Source of the DNA: Gigaspora rosea
Taxonomy: Eukaryota; Glomeromycota; Glomeromycetes; Diversisporales; Gigasporaceae
NCBI GenBank assembly: GCA_003550325.1
Contig: QKWP01001244.1
Coordinates: 62,001-126,000 of the forward strand
DNA length: 64,000 bases
Direction of reading: 5' to 3'
Both the position numbers and the translations under genes were made by a program. The notes beneath the pieces are model-generated. The model was given only the letters and a program-made list of their open reading frames with translations. It searched no databases and was not told where the DNA came from. Positions 10,983 through 22,395 of the stretch are shown here, in pieces. Every line of letters starts with the position of its first letter. Position 1 is the first letter of the stretch.

Positions 10983-11741
10983 AGCTTATACGTCATATTT
11001 AGCACATCTAGAATATAGAGCATATCTAGCATATTAGAGACTATTTAGCATATTTAGCATATATTTACATAATATATAAGCGCTGTATTTTCTCTAAAGA
11101 AAACGGATCTCTGTTAATAAACACTTACTCGGCCAAAATCCACGCCTCTTTTGAGGGTGGTAAAATTCTGATTGTTACACTATGCTAATATAGCTAAGCA
11201 TGTTCTCCGGTTTTTTATGCAATTTATGATAAGGATTTCAAATATTTTTTACTATTTCCCAAACCAACACATTAGACAACTATGGAATCGATAAAAATCG
11301 ATAGATATAGAACTTTTCTTTTTTTGTTTATTAAACAAAAAAAATTTATTTTTCAGTAACATTATTTTATTTAATAATATGAACATTTTTTTTTAATACC
11401 AACTATATGATTTTTTTTAATACCAACTTAATATATGAACCTTTTTTTTATTAAAAAGACAAGACATTCATCAATTTCTTCTTTTTTATTCAATAGACAA
11501 GACATTCATCAAATTTTTTTCTTTTTTATTCAATAGACAAGAAATTTTCTTTTTTTAAGTTTATTCCCTCTTTTAATTCTCCATCTTGATCATATGCATT
11601 TTTTTTTATAAATAAACATGTATGTAAATTTGTATAGACCTTTTTTTATATTGTAACATAGCTATTTTCTTTACCTTTTGTTTGATTTTTTATCACTCAT
11701 CGCATTTAAGCCCAATTTTATTTTGTTACTTTTAGCATATA
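10983..11741. other. Spacer with minisatellite-like T/A repeats
   Basis: TAGCATATTTAGCATAT-type repeats at about 11000-11070 and two to three copies of a ~55-bp unit containing AGACAAGACATTCATCAA at about 11456-11545. No gene seen. Confidence 0.55.
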
Positions 11742-11869
11742 AGGTAAAGTGGGGTATTGTGGCGAAATTAAAGTCGCTACTAGCAAAACTTTGTACTTAC
11801 TATATAAACAACCCTTTTTTCTTTTTTAGAATTCGATTCTAAGCTTATTTTGAAGCAGATTTTCCAAAA

Positions 11870-13619
11870 TTACCATGGTAGCGTCTTTTTTCTCTTAGGT
11901 GCAGTTGAAGTTCCGGATTCAGATCTATTCTCCAAAGAAGCCTCTGAATTCACAGTTTGCGGGGCGTGAGGGAGGTTATATTTCAAGATCGAACGCAGAG
12001 AACTTGTTCCGGGACTTTTAAAGATTCCTAATTCTTCTTGGGTCGATGTAAGTTCAACTTTTAATGATTTGACTTCTTTTTTAAGCATCTCATGTTCTGT
12101 CACTAACTGTGTAAAATTTGTACGGGTGTAATGAGAATGAACAGTTGGTTTAGTAGTTGGTTGCGGGGATGGCATGACCGGTTGTGAAGGTTGAACAGAT
12201 GGAGAATGATCAGGTGAAGGTATAAAATCGAATCTTTCTGTCGCTAATGAGAGGTCTAAATGGTCTGAACTTATGGCCTTGGGGTTGAACGGCCATATCC
12301 CTGTGGCTTTAAACGCGTTGCAAATAGCTGACGGGGTATAAGTATCGATAAAAGCTGGTCCAAGGAGTTTCGCAAAGGTATGTTTTATTACTACTTTGTT
12401 AGTAGTATTGTGATATTTATCACATTGTTTTCCAAATTCCTTTTTTAATTTTGCGAAAGGAATTTCAGACGGTTGCAACACATGGGTCATGTGAGGTGGA
12501 AGCGCATAAAGAAGGATTCCATTTTGGCAACAAAAATCAACGCACGTGTAGCTGATTGACTCTTATGGCCATCAAGCATTAGCAAGACTGGGCGAATTGG
12601 TGGGATTGAGTTAACGAAGTGGGTAAGATACATTTGGAAAAGTTCTTCGCGCATATATCCGGTATCTGTAAAACCCATTACTGTTCCAGGGGGTGAACCT
12701 TCTAACAAACCCAGAATTGCACGAAAACCCTTGAAGATAATCAAAGGTGGAATGTATGACCCGGCGGCTAAGATTGTGGGAGCAACAGATATATGCTCGT
12801 GAGAATTTCCATGCGCAACTTTATGGACCTGATGTTAGTGTTACAAATCGGGAAGTTGAAAAATCGACTAGTTGGTTATTAAAAACTAATTGATTAATCA
12901 ATGAGTTGCAATTAATTGATTAATCGATTAATTGCAACTCATCGATTAATCAATTAGTTGCAACTAGTTGTCAACTAAAAAAATAATTAACCAACTGATC
13001 GGTTAAAAATTTTAGACGATTTGTAACACTACCTAACGTGAGCCTTTTTTTGCAACAACTTTTTCTAACTTAGGTACAAGACAAACCCGGTTTCATCCAT
13101 ATTCCAGATTTGCATTGCTGTAAGTGAATTTTGGTTAATAACTTGTTTAAGCTTATTGAAATGATCATTAACAATTGTTGCATTGGCTCTTTGTGCGCGA
13201 GCTTCGGATAATTCTTGAGGGGCTCGAAAGGATAGTTCGGAATGGTCTTTCATGAATCGAGCCCACCAGTCCCTCCCTGGACCTTTATCCCCAAATGAGT
13301 GTGGTCGATTGTTTTGGCGCATTATTTCCATTACACAGTGATTAACTCCGGACTTAGTTAAACCAAATCCAAGCCGTTGCATATTTATGCAATAGCCAAC
13401 GAGTTGGTTTTCTTCATGTTCGGTAAGAATATTGGACGGGCCCCGATGCTTAGGAGGACCACCATTCTTGACTGCACGCCGAAGGGTAGTTTCAGGAATC
13501 CCAAAATTTTTCGCTACACTATTTACACTTGGGCGTTTATGGCCGGCGGGGTGATTATTTAATTTGTTAATTGCAGTTGAAATTTTGGTTTGTTTATTAA
13601 GGTAAGAAACTTCTGGCAT
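11870..13619 (-). pseudogene. pogo/jerky-type DDE transposase, frameshifted and interrupted
   Basis: Reading the minus strand: a Psq-type helix-turn-helix (KRPSVNSVAKNFGIPETTLR) and a CENP-B-like DNA-binding region, then the first catalytic Asp in WNMDETG. Soon after this a one-base loss near 13072 shifts the frame. The next coding stretch is split by the MITE at 12836-13031. After it come the segment ending PPLIIFKG and the second catalytic Asp in LLMLDGHKSQ (12487-12744), then another frameshift near 12553. The last part (11870-12490) begins MTHVLQPSEI and continues to the KATGIWPFNP motif typical of the family. The third acidic residue appears as Glu (QPSE), where pogo relatives usually have QPLD. 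No intact protein is possible. Confidence 0.88.
12836..13031. mobile_element. hAT MITE nested in the transposase
   Basis: 196 bp bounded by TAGTGTTACAAATCG (12836-12850) and its exact reverse complement (13017-13031). Flanks CCTGATGT (12828-12835) and CCTAACGT (13032-13039) match at 6 of 8 positions, both differences being transitions; this looks like an aged 8-bp duplication. The interior is itself palindromic (AATTGATTAATCGATTAATT-like core around 12910-12950). With one flank copy discounted, the transposase reading resumes across the site, which confirms insertion into a once-continuous gene. Confidence 0.88.
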
Positions 13620-13797
13620 TTTAGTTTATGTCTAATAAAAAAAAAAGGTGAATGCGATTAATTTATAATGATTGGTTTAAGATGAATTCTTTTAATTCTT
13701 TTTTAAATGATTGTGACTATTGCTAAAGTCAGCTAATTTTCATTAATTGGCCGGCTTTAGAATCGTGATCGTAATCACAATCATTTAAACATAAAAA

Positions 13798-14210
13798 AAT
13801 TGTCACGAGATTATGCAACCACAATAATTTATAATATTTAATTTAATTAAAAAAATCATAATTAATTTAATTAATAAATAAATAATCTAATTTAATTAAA
13901 AAAAGTTTGTAACTAATCTAATTTAATTAAAAAAAAATTCGTAACTAATCTAATTTAATTAAAAAAAAAATCGTAACTAATTTAATAAATAAATAAATNA
14001 AAATTGTTACGAGATTATGCAAACCACAATAATTTATAATATTTAATTTAATTAAAAAAATCATAATTAATTTAATAATAAATAAATAATCTAATTTAAT
14101 TAAAAAAAAAATTCGTAACTAATCTAATTTAATTAAAAAAAAAATTCGTAACTAATCTAATTTAATTAAAAAAAAATTCGTACCTAATTTAATAAATAAA
14201 TAAATATTCT
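13798..14210. repeat. ~205-bp tandem duplication with ~30-bp subrepeats
   Basis: The block starting ATTGTCACGAGATTATGCA (13798) recurs as ATTGTTACGAGATTATGCA at about 14003. Each copy runs into several CGTAACTAATCTAATTTAAT-type units with poly(A). Contains the single N at 13999. It lies in the leader of the pogo-like element. Confidence 0.8.
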
Positions 14211-15088
14211 AATTTAAGTTATGTAATAAAAAATAAAGAATTTAATTTAATCAAAAAAATTTTTTGTAATAAAATAGAGTGTGAAAATTTATTTAATAAA
14301 AAAATTTAATTTTAATTAAAAAAAAATTTAATTTACTGATTACAAATAAAAAAAAATGCATGGGCAAAAGAAGAACACAAAAATCAGACATTATTATTTG
14401 AGTAACTTAAATATAGCGCTAATAAAGTAACTCAAATAAGAGCTAATAAAGTAACTCAAATATAGTACTAGTGAAGCTACAGTATTGGGCTTATGCTTGA
14501 ATCACGATCAAAAAACTTGAACATAAACTTAATACTGTACTAACAAAAGGTGATGAACTTGAATAAGTCTTTGGTTTAAAACTGTAACGTGATGAGTTCT
14601 AACTGTAATGTGATGAGTTCTAATGGAATGTAACATTTCCTTTTTATACATAGTCATTTTACTTTTATGTTCAAGTAATACAAATTCTAAAAAAGCAAGA
14701 TAATGTGCAATAATTGGACACGTATGATTAGCAGGTTTGTAGAGTTGAATGCGAGGATATTTTTTTCAGATTAATTTTTGAGTTTAATTTATTTTATTTA
14801 GTTAAGTAATAAATTATATTTCCAAAAGTTTAATTAGTTCCTTGGGCCTGGTTTTTGATACCTGTATTAGTCAGGTTTTTTTTTTATATAAGTTCGTACG
14901 TATGTTAAATTTAAATGCAAAGCGATCAAAATTTTTTTGTTTGTATTACTTGACAATATATTAATTCATATTTGGTAGTTTCTTCCTTTTGGAGACTCAT
15001 AGTTGTGCAAATATTATTAAAAAAGTTGGCTATGTTATACGGAAGTTGGTGGTTTGAATAGTTCGCCACAATACCCCCATTTACCTTA

Positions 15089-16717
15089 TATTTGCAGCAT
15101 TATTCTCAATAAGAACTATTTACTTATTTTTTACACTTTCAACTCCATATTTTACGGACTCAATTTATTTTCATATTTTTTTGAAAGAACATTTAAATTT
15201 GCATGTCGTATATTATTCCTTTGCCCACTCATATTTGATTTTGCTTGTATGTCAAAATTATTTAAGATCATTAATTAAATAAAATCTCATGAATCTTACT
15301 TTTAATAATTTTATGAGTTTACTAATTTTGTGTTTCATAACTTGGTCTTTTCTCGGTTACCATTTTTTTTTTATAGAGATTTTAAGAATCTAATTCCCAT
15401 ATTACATTTTTGTAAGATTATTTATAGGAATATTAATAGAATATTATAGTCTTTAATGATTGCAACTTAGACCAGTAACTTAGTTTAAATAAAACCCAAC
15501 AATTTTCATATATACTGTATTGTAACTATTAATTGAAAATAAATTATTCAAATATATACACATATGCTTTTTTTTTTTTGACGGTACTACTCACTTCCAA
15601 ACAGCCATTTCGCCGAAAGTTCATTTAGTTGATAACTTTCATAAGCTCAGGGTTAACATTTGATTTAATCACAGGTATATTGTACATTTTTTTAGTAAAT
15701 TGTCAATTGACATGATGTCGGCTAAATGAGCTTGTTGCTGAAATAATTGCGGATCAATTTTTTTTGGTATTAAATTTTTTGCTGATTAATTGAAAAAGAA
15801 ATAGCATTCCGGTATCTTGAAAATAGCCTATTTTAAACATTCTAACTAATGATCATTATATATTGATTAAGATAAGTTAAATAAGAAATTACAGTATATG
15901 AAAAATTATCAACGGCTAAATAAAAATAAAAAGTTAAATGAAATTAAAGGTAAAAAATTTATTTTCATTTAAATAAGAAGAAATTATATGAGAATTGACT
16001 CCCAACATTAACTTAGCATGAATAATGAATAAGAAATTTAAAAAAAAATGAACTGATTATGTTGAATACTTAATTAATAAATAGATCCTACACTCAGTGA
16101 TTAATCAACTTGCTGACAAATCAACATGAAGAGATTAGTGAGAAGTTCAAATATTTTAATTAATAAATGATAGTCACCTACTGACTAAAACAATTTTGAA
16201 TAAGAGGCAACTTAATGAGAAATGAATTACTAGCCAAGTTAAAAGCAATCTTATTTTAAATGCTTCTATTAGTAAATTATTAGTGCTCTCATTTGCTAAA
16301 TCAATTTAAGAGTTTAAACGAAAAATACCCATCAATTAAATCTACAAGAATAAGAAATTAATAAGATATACAGAAAAGCTTGGCTACTTTGCTACTTTGT
16401 TATTTATTAAGAAACAAGAAATTTTTACTTTTTGTTCAATAAATAATGTTATTGAAGAAAACATTGAGAATCCAAGTAAAAAATGAATAGTTCGATGTAT
16501 CGAAAAAATCGACATTGCAGAATTATAATATCAATGCCATTATAAAGTCTTGGAAAAATCATAATAAAAATTATATAGATAGTTTAATGCCATTCTTTAT
16601 TATACAGTAAATTATAAAATGTTCGTTTTAATGTATTCTGATTATTCATACAATCATTCATGTAATATTCTAAATTTCTTGAGTAATGATTTTATTTTTT
16701 TTTTGTTATATCTGATA
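15089..16717. other. AT-rich spacer with a degraded dispersed repeat
   Basis: No gene recognised. At about 15605-15745 there is an imperfect inverted repeat (GTTCATTTAG / CTAAATGAGC). Its right part, in reverse complement (TCATTTAGCCRACATCAYGTCAA followed by GACAATTTACTAAAAA), matches 6516-6560, so both are relics of one family. Confidence 0.5.
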
Positions 16718-16719
16718 TA

Positions 16720-17319
16720 CCGTATTACTGCGAAATAACGCGTATCTGCGCGTTGTTTCAATCATCTGCGCGCTATTTTGAGTACCCGATTTTTTATCCT
16801 ACCGGCGCTGAAAATCTAAACCTTAATATATATATATAGGAACAATTAACCTATTGTTGAACTTCTACTTAGCGATAGTAAAAAGTGAATTGTTTATTTT
16901 TTAAAACCTGCGCAATATAAAGTATCGTCTGTAGATTTATGACCTTATTTTTTTTGTTCTTTGGCATCATTACGCAGCACTCTAAGGCTATTATAGTTCT
17001 AACTTTAAAAAGGATGTGCATAAAACATTTGTTTATTATCAAAAATTATATTCCAGTATTAAAATCAAAAAGAATGGCCATAACAATTTATTATCCTACT
17101 AGGATAAGGGTAGCACTAATTGAACATTTAATGATAGTTATTCTTGAAGCAACTAAGGCTAAAAAGAATAAATGTTAAGCATTCGTTGAACACTTTTGTT
17201 ATGCATTCGATTATATAGTATTCTATATATAGTGCGCGCTATTTCAGGAAGCATATGCTATTTTTAGGGGATGCGATTTTCAAAATAATGTCCATGATCG
17301 TTATTTCATGGTAATACAG
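16720..17319. mobile_element. ~600-bp MITE flanked by TA, TACYGTA end type
   Basis: TACCGTATTACTGCGAAATA (from 16718) pairs with TATTTCATGGTAATACAGTA (to 17321). TA at each edge is the likely target duplication. GCGCGCTATTT motifs occur near both ends. Similar ends (CYGTA with TA) bound the elements at 41537-41700 and 47999-48111. The 79-codon frame inside (16939-17178) has no recognisable domain and is not called a gene. Confidence 0.65.
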
Positions 17320-17352
17320 TAGTATTTTTTTTTACAACTTATAAATTTTTAT

Positions 17353-17463
17353 TGATGATACTTTATTCTTATATTACTGATATTAGTTATAAAACTCAAA
17401 TTCTAAATGACTATACTTTATTCTTATATTACTGATATTAGTTATAAACTCAAATTCTAAAAG
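17353..17463. repeat. 55-bp direct tandem duplication
   Basis: ACTTTATTCTTATATTACTG and its continuation (GATATTAGTTATAAA...CTCAAATTCTAAA) occur twice back to back, nearly identical. Confidence 0.9.
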
Positions 17464-18514
17464 ATTTTTAAGTTTCTTTATATTAAACTTTTATTTGATG
17501 TTACCTAGACAAACTATATAGCCAGATTAACTTTTAAATCTGTATATCATAAAGCACAAAGTTTTGATCCTTATTTAATATTGCAAATATAATCTTGCTA
17601 TAATTAAATTTCATATCAAGTATAAGTTTTGTCTAAATTTTTATATCAGTCACCTTTATTACTTCTTTATTAAGTGAAATTATAGCTTTCTATCTTATCT
17701 TAACATTTGTTAAATACATATGCATGTATGTATGCAGAGGTTTCATCAGAATATAACAAAATACAATATAATGTTAAAATTAGATTTTTTAATAAACTTA
17801 ATAAAATTGAAAACTAATTACCTATCAGTTAAAGTATTGAACCAATTTCTTAATAAGGCCAATAAATTAATTATACATGTATGTTTGTAAAAATTAAAAA
17901 GTTAGCTATTTAATATATTGATTTTTGGTTCTAATAATTGTATTTGTATGCACTATGCTACTGCAGGTGGCTATATTATTGTAAGCAATTTTTAAAAATA
18001 AGTATCAATTTAAATAAATAAGATAATGGACTAAAAATAAAATTATAAATTAATTAAATCTATATCTTTTAAATAAAAAAAGTTTAAAAAATTTTATGCT
18101 ACAGTTTTTAAAATAATTAAGTTTAAGTAAATTTTGAATTTTTATATTAAACTGAGTATCTAAATTTTAATATAGTTTTATAGTAACTAGTATTACTAAA
18201 TATAATAATATATAAACTTAATTTTATTATTAATAAACTTGCAATTTTTTTAAATAAAATTATTTACTATAATAAATTACACATATTATAAAAGTTTTAT
18301 AATTTTTTAAAAATATTTGCAATTACTATAAGTAGTAATAAAAATTACTTTATTTGAGATTTGTTAAAGTCACATGCTATCACGTGACTGACAACCAATT
18401 AAATAGTAGAATTTTGATTATCACAGATTAGCCCAGCAAGACAAAAACAATGAAAAAAAATGAAAAACACCAAAAATACAAGAAATGAGTATCTAACCTG
18501 TCTTAGACATTAGT
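17464..18514. other. AT-rich spacer, no gene recognised
   Basis: Very A/T-rich sequence with no ORF of note, no clear inverted repeats and no coding remnants that I can recognise. Confidence 0.5.
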
Positions 18515-18532
18515 AAAAAAATGTCAAGAAGG

Positions 18533-18805
18533 TTAATAGATCCAGAACTGACCTTGACTGATTAATGTATTGAATGGCTATATTGGTGAAACAAGTAGGT
18601 TGGCAGGAGGAATGGGACTAGAAGTTTAAATAAGCAATCCTCTAGTTGGATTGCAGATATAGCATTAGACAACCAAAAGTGGTACATGTGACTAGTTGTA
18701 TTCTTACCCTTGTAACAAATGTCAGAGTATCAAAGAGAACCTCTTGATTCACAGGCTTGAATAAAAGATTTAACTCTGTAGCAAGAACTTTGACACAAAA
18801 AAAAA
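18533..18805 (+). mobile_element. Short poly(A) retroposon or processed retrocopy
   Basis: About 273 bp, ending in a run of A, with GAATAAAAG (18759-18767) some 30 bases before the tail like a polyadenylation signal. ATGTCAAGAAGG stands at 18521-18532 and again at 18806-18817, preceded by A-runs on both sides; a long exact duplication like this is typical of LINE-machinery retroposition. Base composition is less AT-rich than the neighbours. No reading frame or tRNA-like boxes are recognised, so the source RNA is unknown. Confidence 0.75.
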
Positions 18806-19082
18806 ATGTCAAGAAGGCAATTTTGCCTATAAGATATCTCCAAACCTAATTTTTAACTCTAATTTTAATTAAATAATAAAAAACATAAAAAGGCACCTGG
18901 CTTTAATACTTCTCTTTATTTGGTAATTTGTTAATTTTATTGTAATAATTTTATTTTAATATTTAATTTGTAATCCATATAAGAACTAATAAAAAGAATA
19001 GAAAATAGTGGAGATATGTTTACTATATATTTTTTGCTTTTGTTGAAATCTAAAGTTTCCCAATGAACAAACTGATTTTTTA

Positions 19083-19611
19083 ATAAGTAAACATCTCTTT
19101 TAAATTAAGTAAAAGTTGTAGAGAAAAAAGTTCTAGTCATAATAGCAGGTAAATTATTAAAATCAGTCTAGTGAGTCACAAGATATAAGATAAGCATTTA
19201 TGTTTTTACAATTATATGTTTATACTATATGGGGTGAGTCAGTAGAAAAAGGTCAAATCATTTTTAGTAAATTTTTTTTAATTTTTAAATTAAAATATTT
19301 TGACAAGTATTTAATCAAATTTGTTAAAAATTTTTTTATTTTAATCTTGAAACTAAGTTATATAGAATTAAAATAAAAATAAGTATTAAATTTATTAAGA
19401 TAATTTTTAAAATCTTTAAGCCTAAAGTCAAGAAAACTTTTACTTAGAAAAAATTTGTCCTTTTTCTACTGACTTACCCCCATATAGTCACAAAGACAAA
19501 AATGCTTATATTTCATAATCCACTGGGCTGATTTTAATAATTTAACTACTATTATAACTGAAATTTTTTTTCTACAACTTTTATTTAATTTAAAAAAATG
19601 TTTACTTAGTA
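19083..19611. repeat. Large imperfect palindrome carrying the shared core motif
   Basis: TAAGTAAACAT...AGTTGTAGA on the left pairs with TCTACAACT...ATGTTTACTTA on the right. Inside, ATTAAAATCAGYCYAGTG is followed by an ATATAAG-like block in both arms, and TATATGGGGTGAGTCAGTAG pairs with CTACTGACTTACCCCCATATA. It belongs to the palindrome family also seen at 31, 32, 34 and 38 kb. Confidence 0.75.
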
Positions 19612-20030
19612 GAAAATCATTTTGTCCTTAACTGACTCTGAATTACAGAATTGGTATTGTCCTTTATTTTTTTCAATTTACCAGTAGATTTAGATCTGTT
19701 TTTTTTTTGTTTTGCAATTCTGTAAATTAATTTTTTTAACTTTTTTTTTTTCTTTAAATCAATTTTAAAATTGAAATTATGAACTGGTCTTCTGATAAGT
19801 ACTAGACTTCTTTTTTTTTTATTTTCTTGCTACCAGAAATATTTTTTTAGATATTTTTTATTTGAAATTAGAAAATAAAATAGGCTAGTTTTTAAATAAG
19901 TATATAAGAATTCTGAATAATCTATATAAGTTTCTATATAGTAAATTTTATTTTGGTTAGCACTTTTATATTGGTATATATAAGCTATATTTAAAATATT
20001 ATATAAAACTTATAAAGTTTTTTACCTTTT

Positions 20031-20535
20031 TGTAACGATCTTTGTTACGATAGAGGTTTCACAATATTTTTAATAAAAATCATATATCTGATTGGCTTTT
20101 CGACCAATATCAGCTACTTAGACCTTTTACTTTATGCAAATGCAGTCTATATTTATTGTAGTTAATAAATATTTAGTCGTTATAACTTCTGATTACAAGA
20201 ATGTTTTTATATTTGTGCACGAAGCTATTCTATTTTTGTCTGTTCTATCTTTCCTTATATATACTATTATGACCACATAATTATCTAACGATTACTACAT
20301 GTTTTACTTGCATAATTTGTGACTACATAATTACCCGTACTGTTCTATTGTATAACGATATGTTACCTAGTATGACTAATGCTATATCGTATTACGATAT
20401 CTCTCTATTATATGAGTTCGAATTCAACTGAACTTTCGATATGGCTTCCGATCTGATCACGTTTATGCGTGACATCATAGCTATTACACAATCACATTTT
20501 GTGGCTTTTACTTCTGTGCTACTTATACTATTACA
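20031..20535 (-). repeat. 3' LTR of the chromovirus
   Basis: 505 bp, plus-strand ends TGTAACGATC and CTATTACA. It aligns along its whole length with the split 5' LTR (24861-25220 plus 28197-28344). Confidence 0.92.
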
Positions 20536-21180
20536 CTCTCCCCCACATAAGTGCAAAGCTTCTTTTTCAAAATCACGAATAGCGTCTTTACAATTTTTAA
20601 GATTTGTTAATGGTTCCCATATTGCATCATATAAGGGGTACCCTTTCCATTTTACTAAGTACTGGACCTGCTGGTAGTATCTTCTTTTGTCTAGTATTGT
20701 TTCAACCTCATGTTCTTCTTCAATTGCTGGGTCAATCAACACGGGCGGTAGTGGTGATAATTGTTTTCTCTCGAAGTCATTGTTGTGATATTTTTTTAGT
20801 AGGAATATGTGAAAAACTGGGTAAACCTTCATTGTATTCGGCAACTTTAGTTGGTATGCAATAGGTGCTATTACTTTAATAATTTCGAAGGGTCTGACAA
20901 ATTTAGGTGCAAGCTTCTGCAAGAGGTGTTTAGAACTTTCAGGAGTTATAATATTTGTTGTATTTAGTATCACTAGTTCTCCAATGGAGTATTCAACAAA
21001 TCTTCTTTTCTTATTTGCATATGTTACTTGTCTTTCTTGGGCGCTAACTAAATGATCTTTTGCTATTTTCATCATAGTCGTCCAATGTTGAGTTAATTCT
21101 TTAGCAGCTTTAACTTTCATTGGTCTTATATTTCCAACCAACATACTGCTAGGTGTAGTGGGGTGTCGTCTATTATCCAA
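20392..21180 (-). pseudogene. Integrase C-terminus with chromodomain
   Basis: The 262-codon minus-strand frame starts in the integrase C-terminal region (VTYANKKRRFVEYSIGELV, then PKFVRPFEIIKV). It then carries a chromodomain, EVETILDKRRYYQQVQYLVK followed by WKGYPLYDAIWEP, with the aromatic residues (Y, W, W) that bind methylated histone H3 tails in this family. That module marks chromoviruses and directs insertion into heterochromatin. The frame reads through the polypurine tract into the LTR before stopping, so the original Pol end is uncertain. Confidence 0.9.
20536..20546 (-). promoter_or_regulatory. Polypurine tract
   Basis: On the minus strand GTGGGGGAGAG directly precedes the 3' LTR start TGTAATAG, the expected position for plus-strand DNA priming during reverse transcription. 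Confidence 0.85.
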
Positions 21181-21268
21181 CTAAAATAGTATAAAGCCTG
21201 TTAATGCTTGTTGGGTATTATTATAAGCAAATTCAGCTGTAACAAGAAGTTGTTCCCAATTATCTTGC

Positions 21269-21828
21269 TTATAATTGAGGTATGCCTAAAACTTCTTCCA
21301 GTATTCTGTTGGTTCTTTCGGTTTGACTATCAGTTTGTGGGTGTGCTGCTGTCGATATTTTTAATTCAGTTCCTAACAATTTAAAAATTTCTTTCCAAAA
21401 TCTACTCGTAAATTTTGGGTCTCGATCTAAGACAATTTTTTGGTAAGCCATGTTTTTAAATATTTCTTGGAAAAATATCTGTGCAATCTTTACTGCTGAT
21501 GCGGTGGTTCTAGTAGATAGAAATCTGGCTCTTTTACTTAATTTATTTACCACTACTAATATCGAGGCATTCCCCCTTTTTTTGTAATTGGTAGGTGAGT
21601 AATAAAATTCATAGATATCATTTTCCAGAGTCAAGTCAGAATATCTAATAGTTGTAATAAACCTGCAGGAGCCTGTTTAGAACCTTTATTTCTTTGGCAG
21701 CTATCCCAAGTTTGTACGTACTTTTTTACGTCCTTGCTCATGCCTTTCCAATAATAGTTTCTATTTAGTACTTCATAAGTTTTCTCTATGCCAAAGTGTC
21801 CATTGGTATCATGATATTCTTTTAGCAA
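21269..21828 (-). pseudogene. Integrase (zinc-binding and catalytic core), mutated
   Basis: The HHCC zinc-binding part reads HFGIEKTYEVLNRNYYWKGM and ends with WDSCQRNKG (21631-21828). The core shows LDRDPKFTS (second acidic site) and HPQTDSQTERTNR (catalytic Glu). In a different frame the first catalytic site reads ISMNFIT, where relatives have MDF, so Asp has become Asn. Together with the frameshift between the two parts this makes the enzyme dead. Confidence 0.88.
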
Positions 21829-22395
21829 AACTAATTTGGTTCTTGATTTTTTTATTAGACATAATTGCGGAATGTCAGGGTTTCCTAAAAAAATAACACC
21901 ATATTTGTTTTTCCTGGATGATACTTAATTGTAAAATTATATGCTTGCAAGGTTTCTAACCAACTTGTTTGTCTTTGTGACAATTTAGCTTGTGTCTGCA
22001 AGTATTCCAATAATGCATAGTCATTTATTATGCAAAATGGTTGACCTTCCAAGTATACATGCCAGATTTTTAGTGCATGTATAATAGCTAATAATTCTTT
22101 TTCGTATATAGGGTAATTTATTCAGCTGGGGTTAATTTCCTTGATTCAAATGCTATGAGTTGTTTACCCATCCCTTGGTCTTGAAATAACACAGCACCGA
22201 TTGCTATATCAGACGCGTCAGTCGTTACTACAAATAATTTCTCCGAATTCAGTATTATTAACACAGGTAGTAAGATTAACTTTCTTTAAGTTTCTCGAAC
22301 GCCTTATTTTGCATTTCTTTCTATTTGAATTCTTGATCTTTTTTTAAAAGTTTTGATAAAAGTGCTGCGATCTCAGAGAAATTTGCAACAAACTT
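21829..22395 (-). pseudogene. Decayed RNase H / connection region
   Basis: Between reverse transcriptase and integrase the minus strand is full of stops in all frames. Short recognisable scraps in shifted frames (for example SEIAALLSKLLKKDQEF, following the RT end) place it as the RNase H and linker part of Pol. No catalytic residues could be assigned. Confidence 0.6.

Larger units (their letters stand above)
11742..15086 (-). mobile_element. pogo-like (Tc1/mariner superfamily) DNA transposon, 3.3 kb
   Basis: 25-bp terminal inverted repeats lie at 11742-11766 and 15062-15086. Both start AGGTAAA and share GGGGTATTGTGGCGAA, differing only where one has GT and the other TG. TA flanks both ends (11740-11741 and 15087-15088), the target duplication of this superfamily. 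The minus-strand transposase (11870-13619) has decayed, and a hAT MITE (12836-13031) sits inside it. A 1.4-kb AT-rich leader with internal tandem duplications (13798-14210) lies between the transposase start and its upstream terminus. The element cannot now supply its own transposase. Confidence 0.88.

Noticed and set aside
16939..17178. 79-codon frame as a transposon protein
   Set aside because: No recognisable domain, and the surrounding element is otherwise noncoding and MITE-like.
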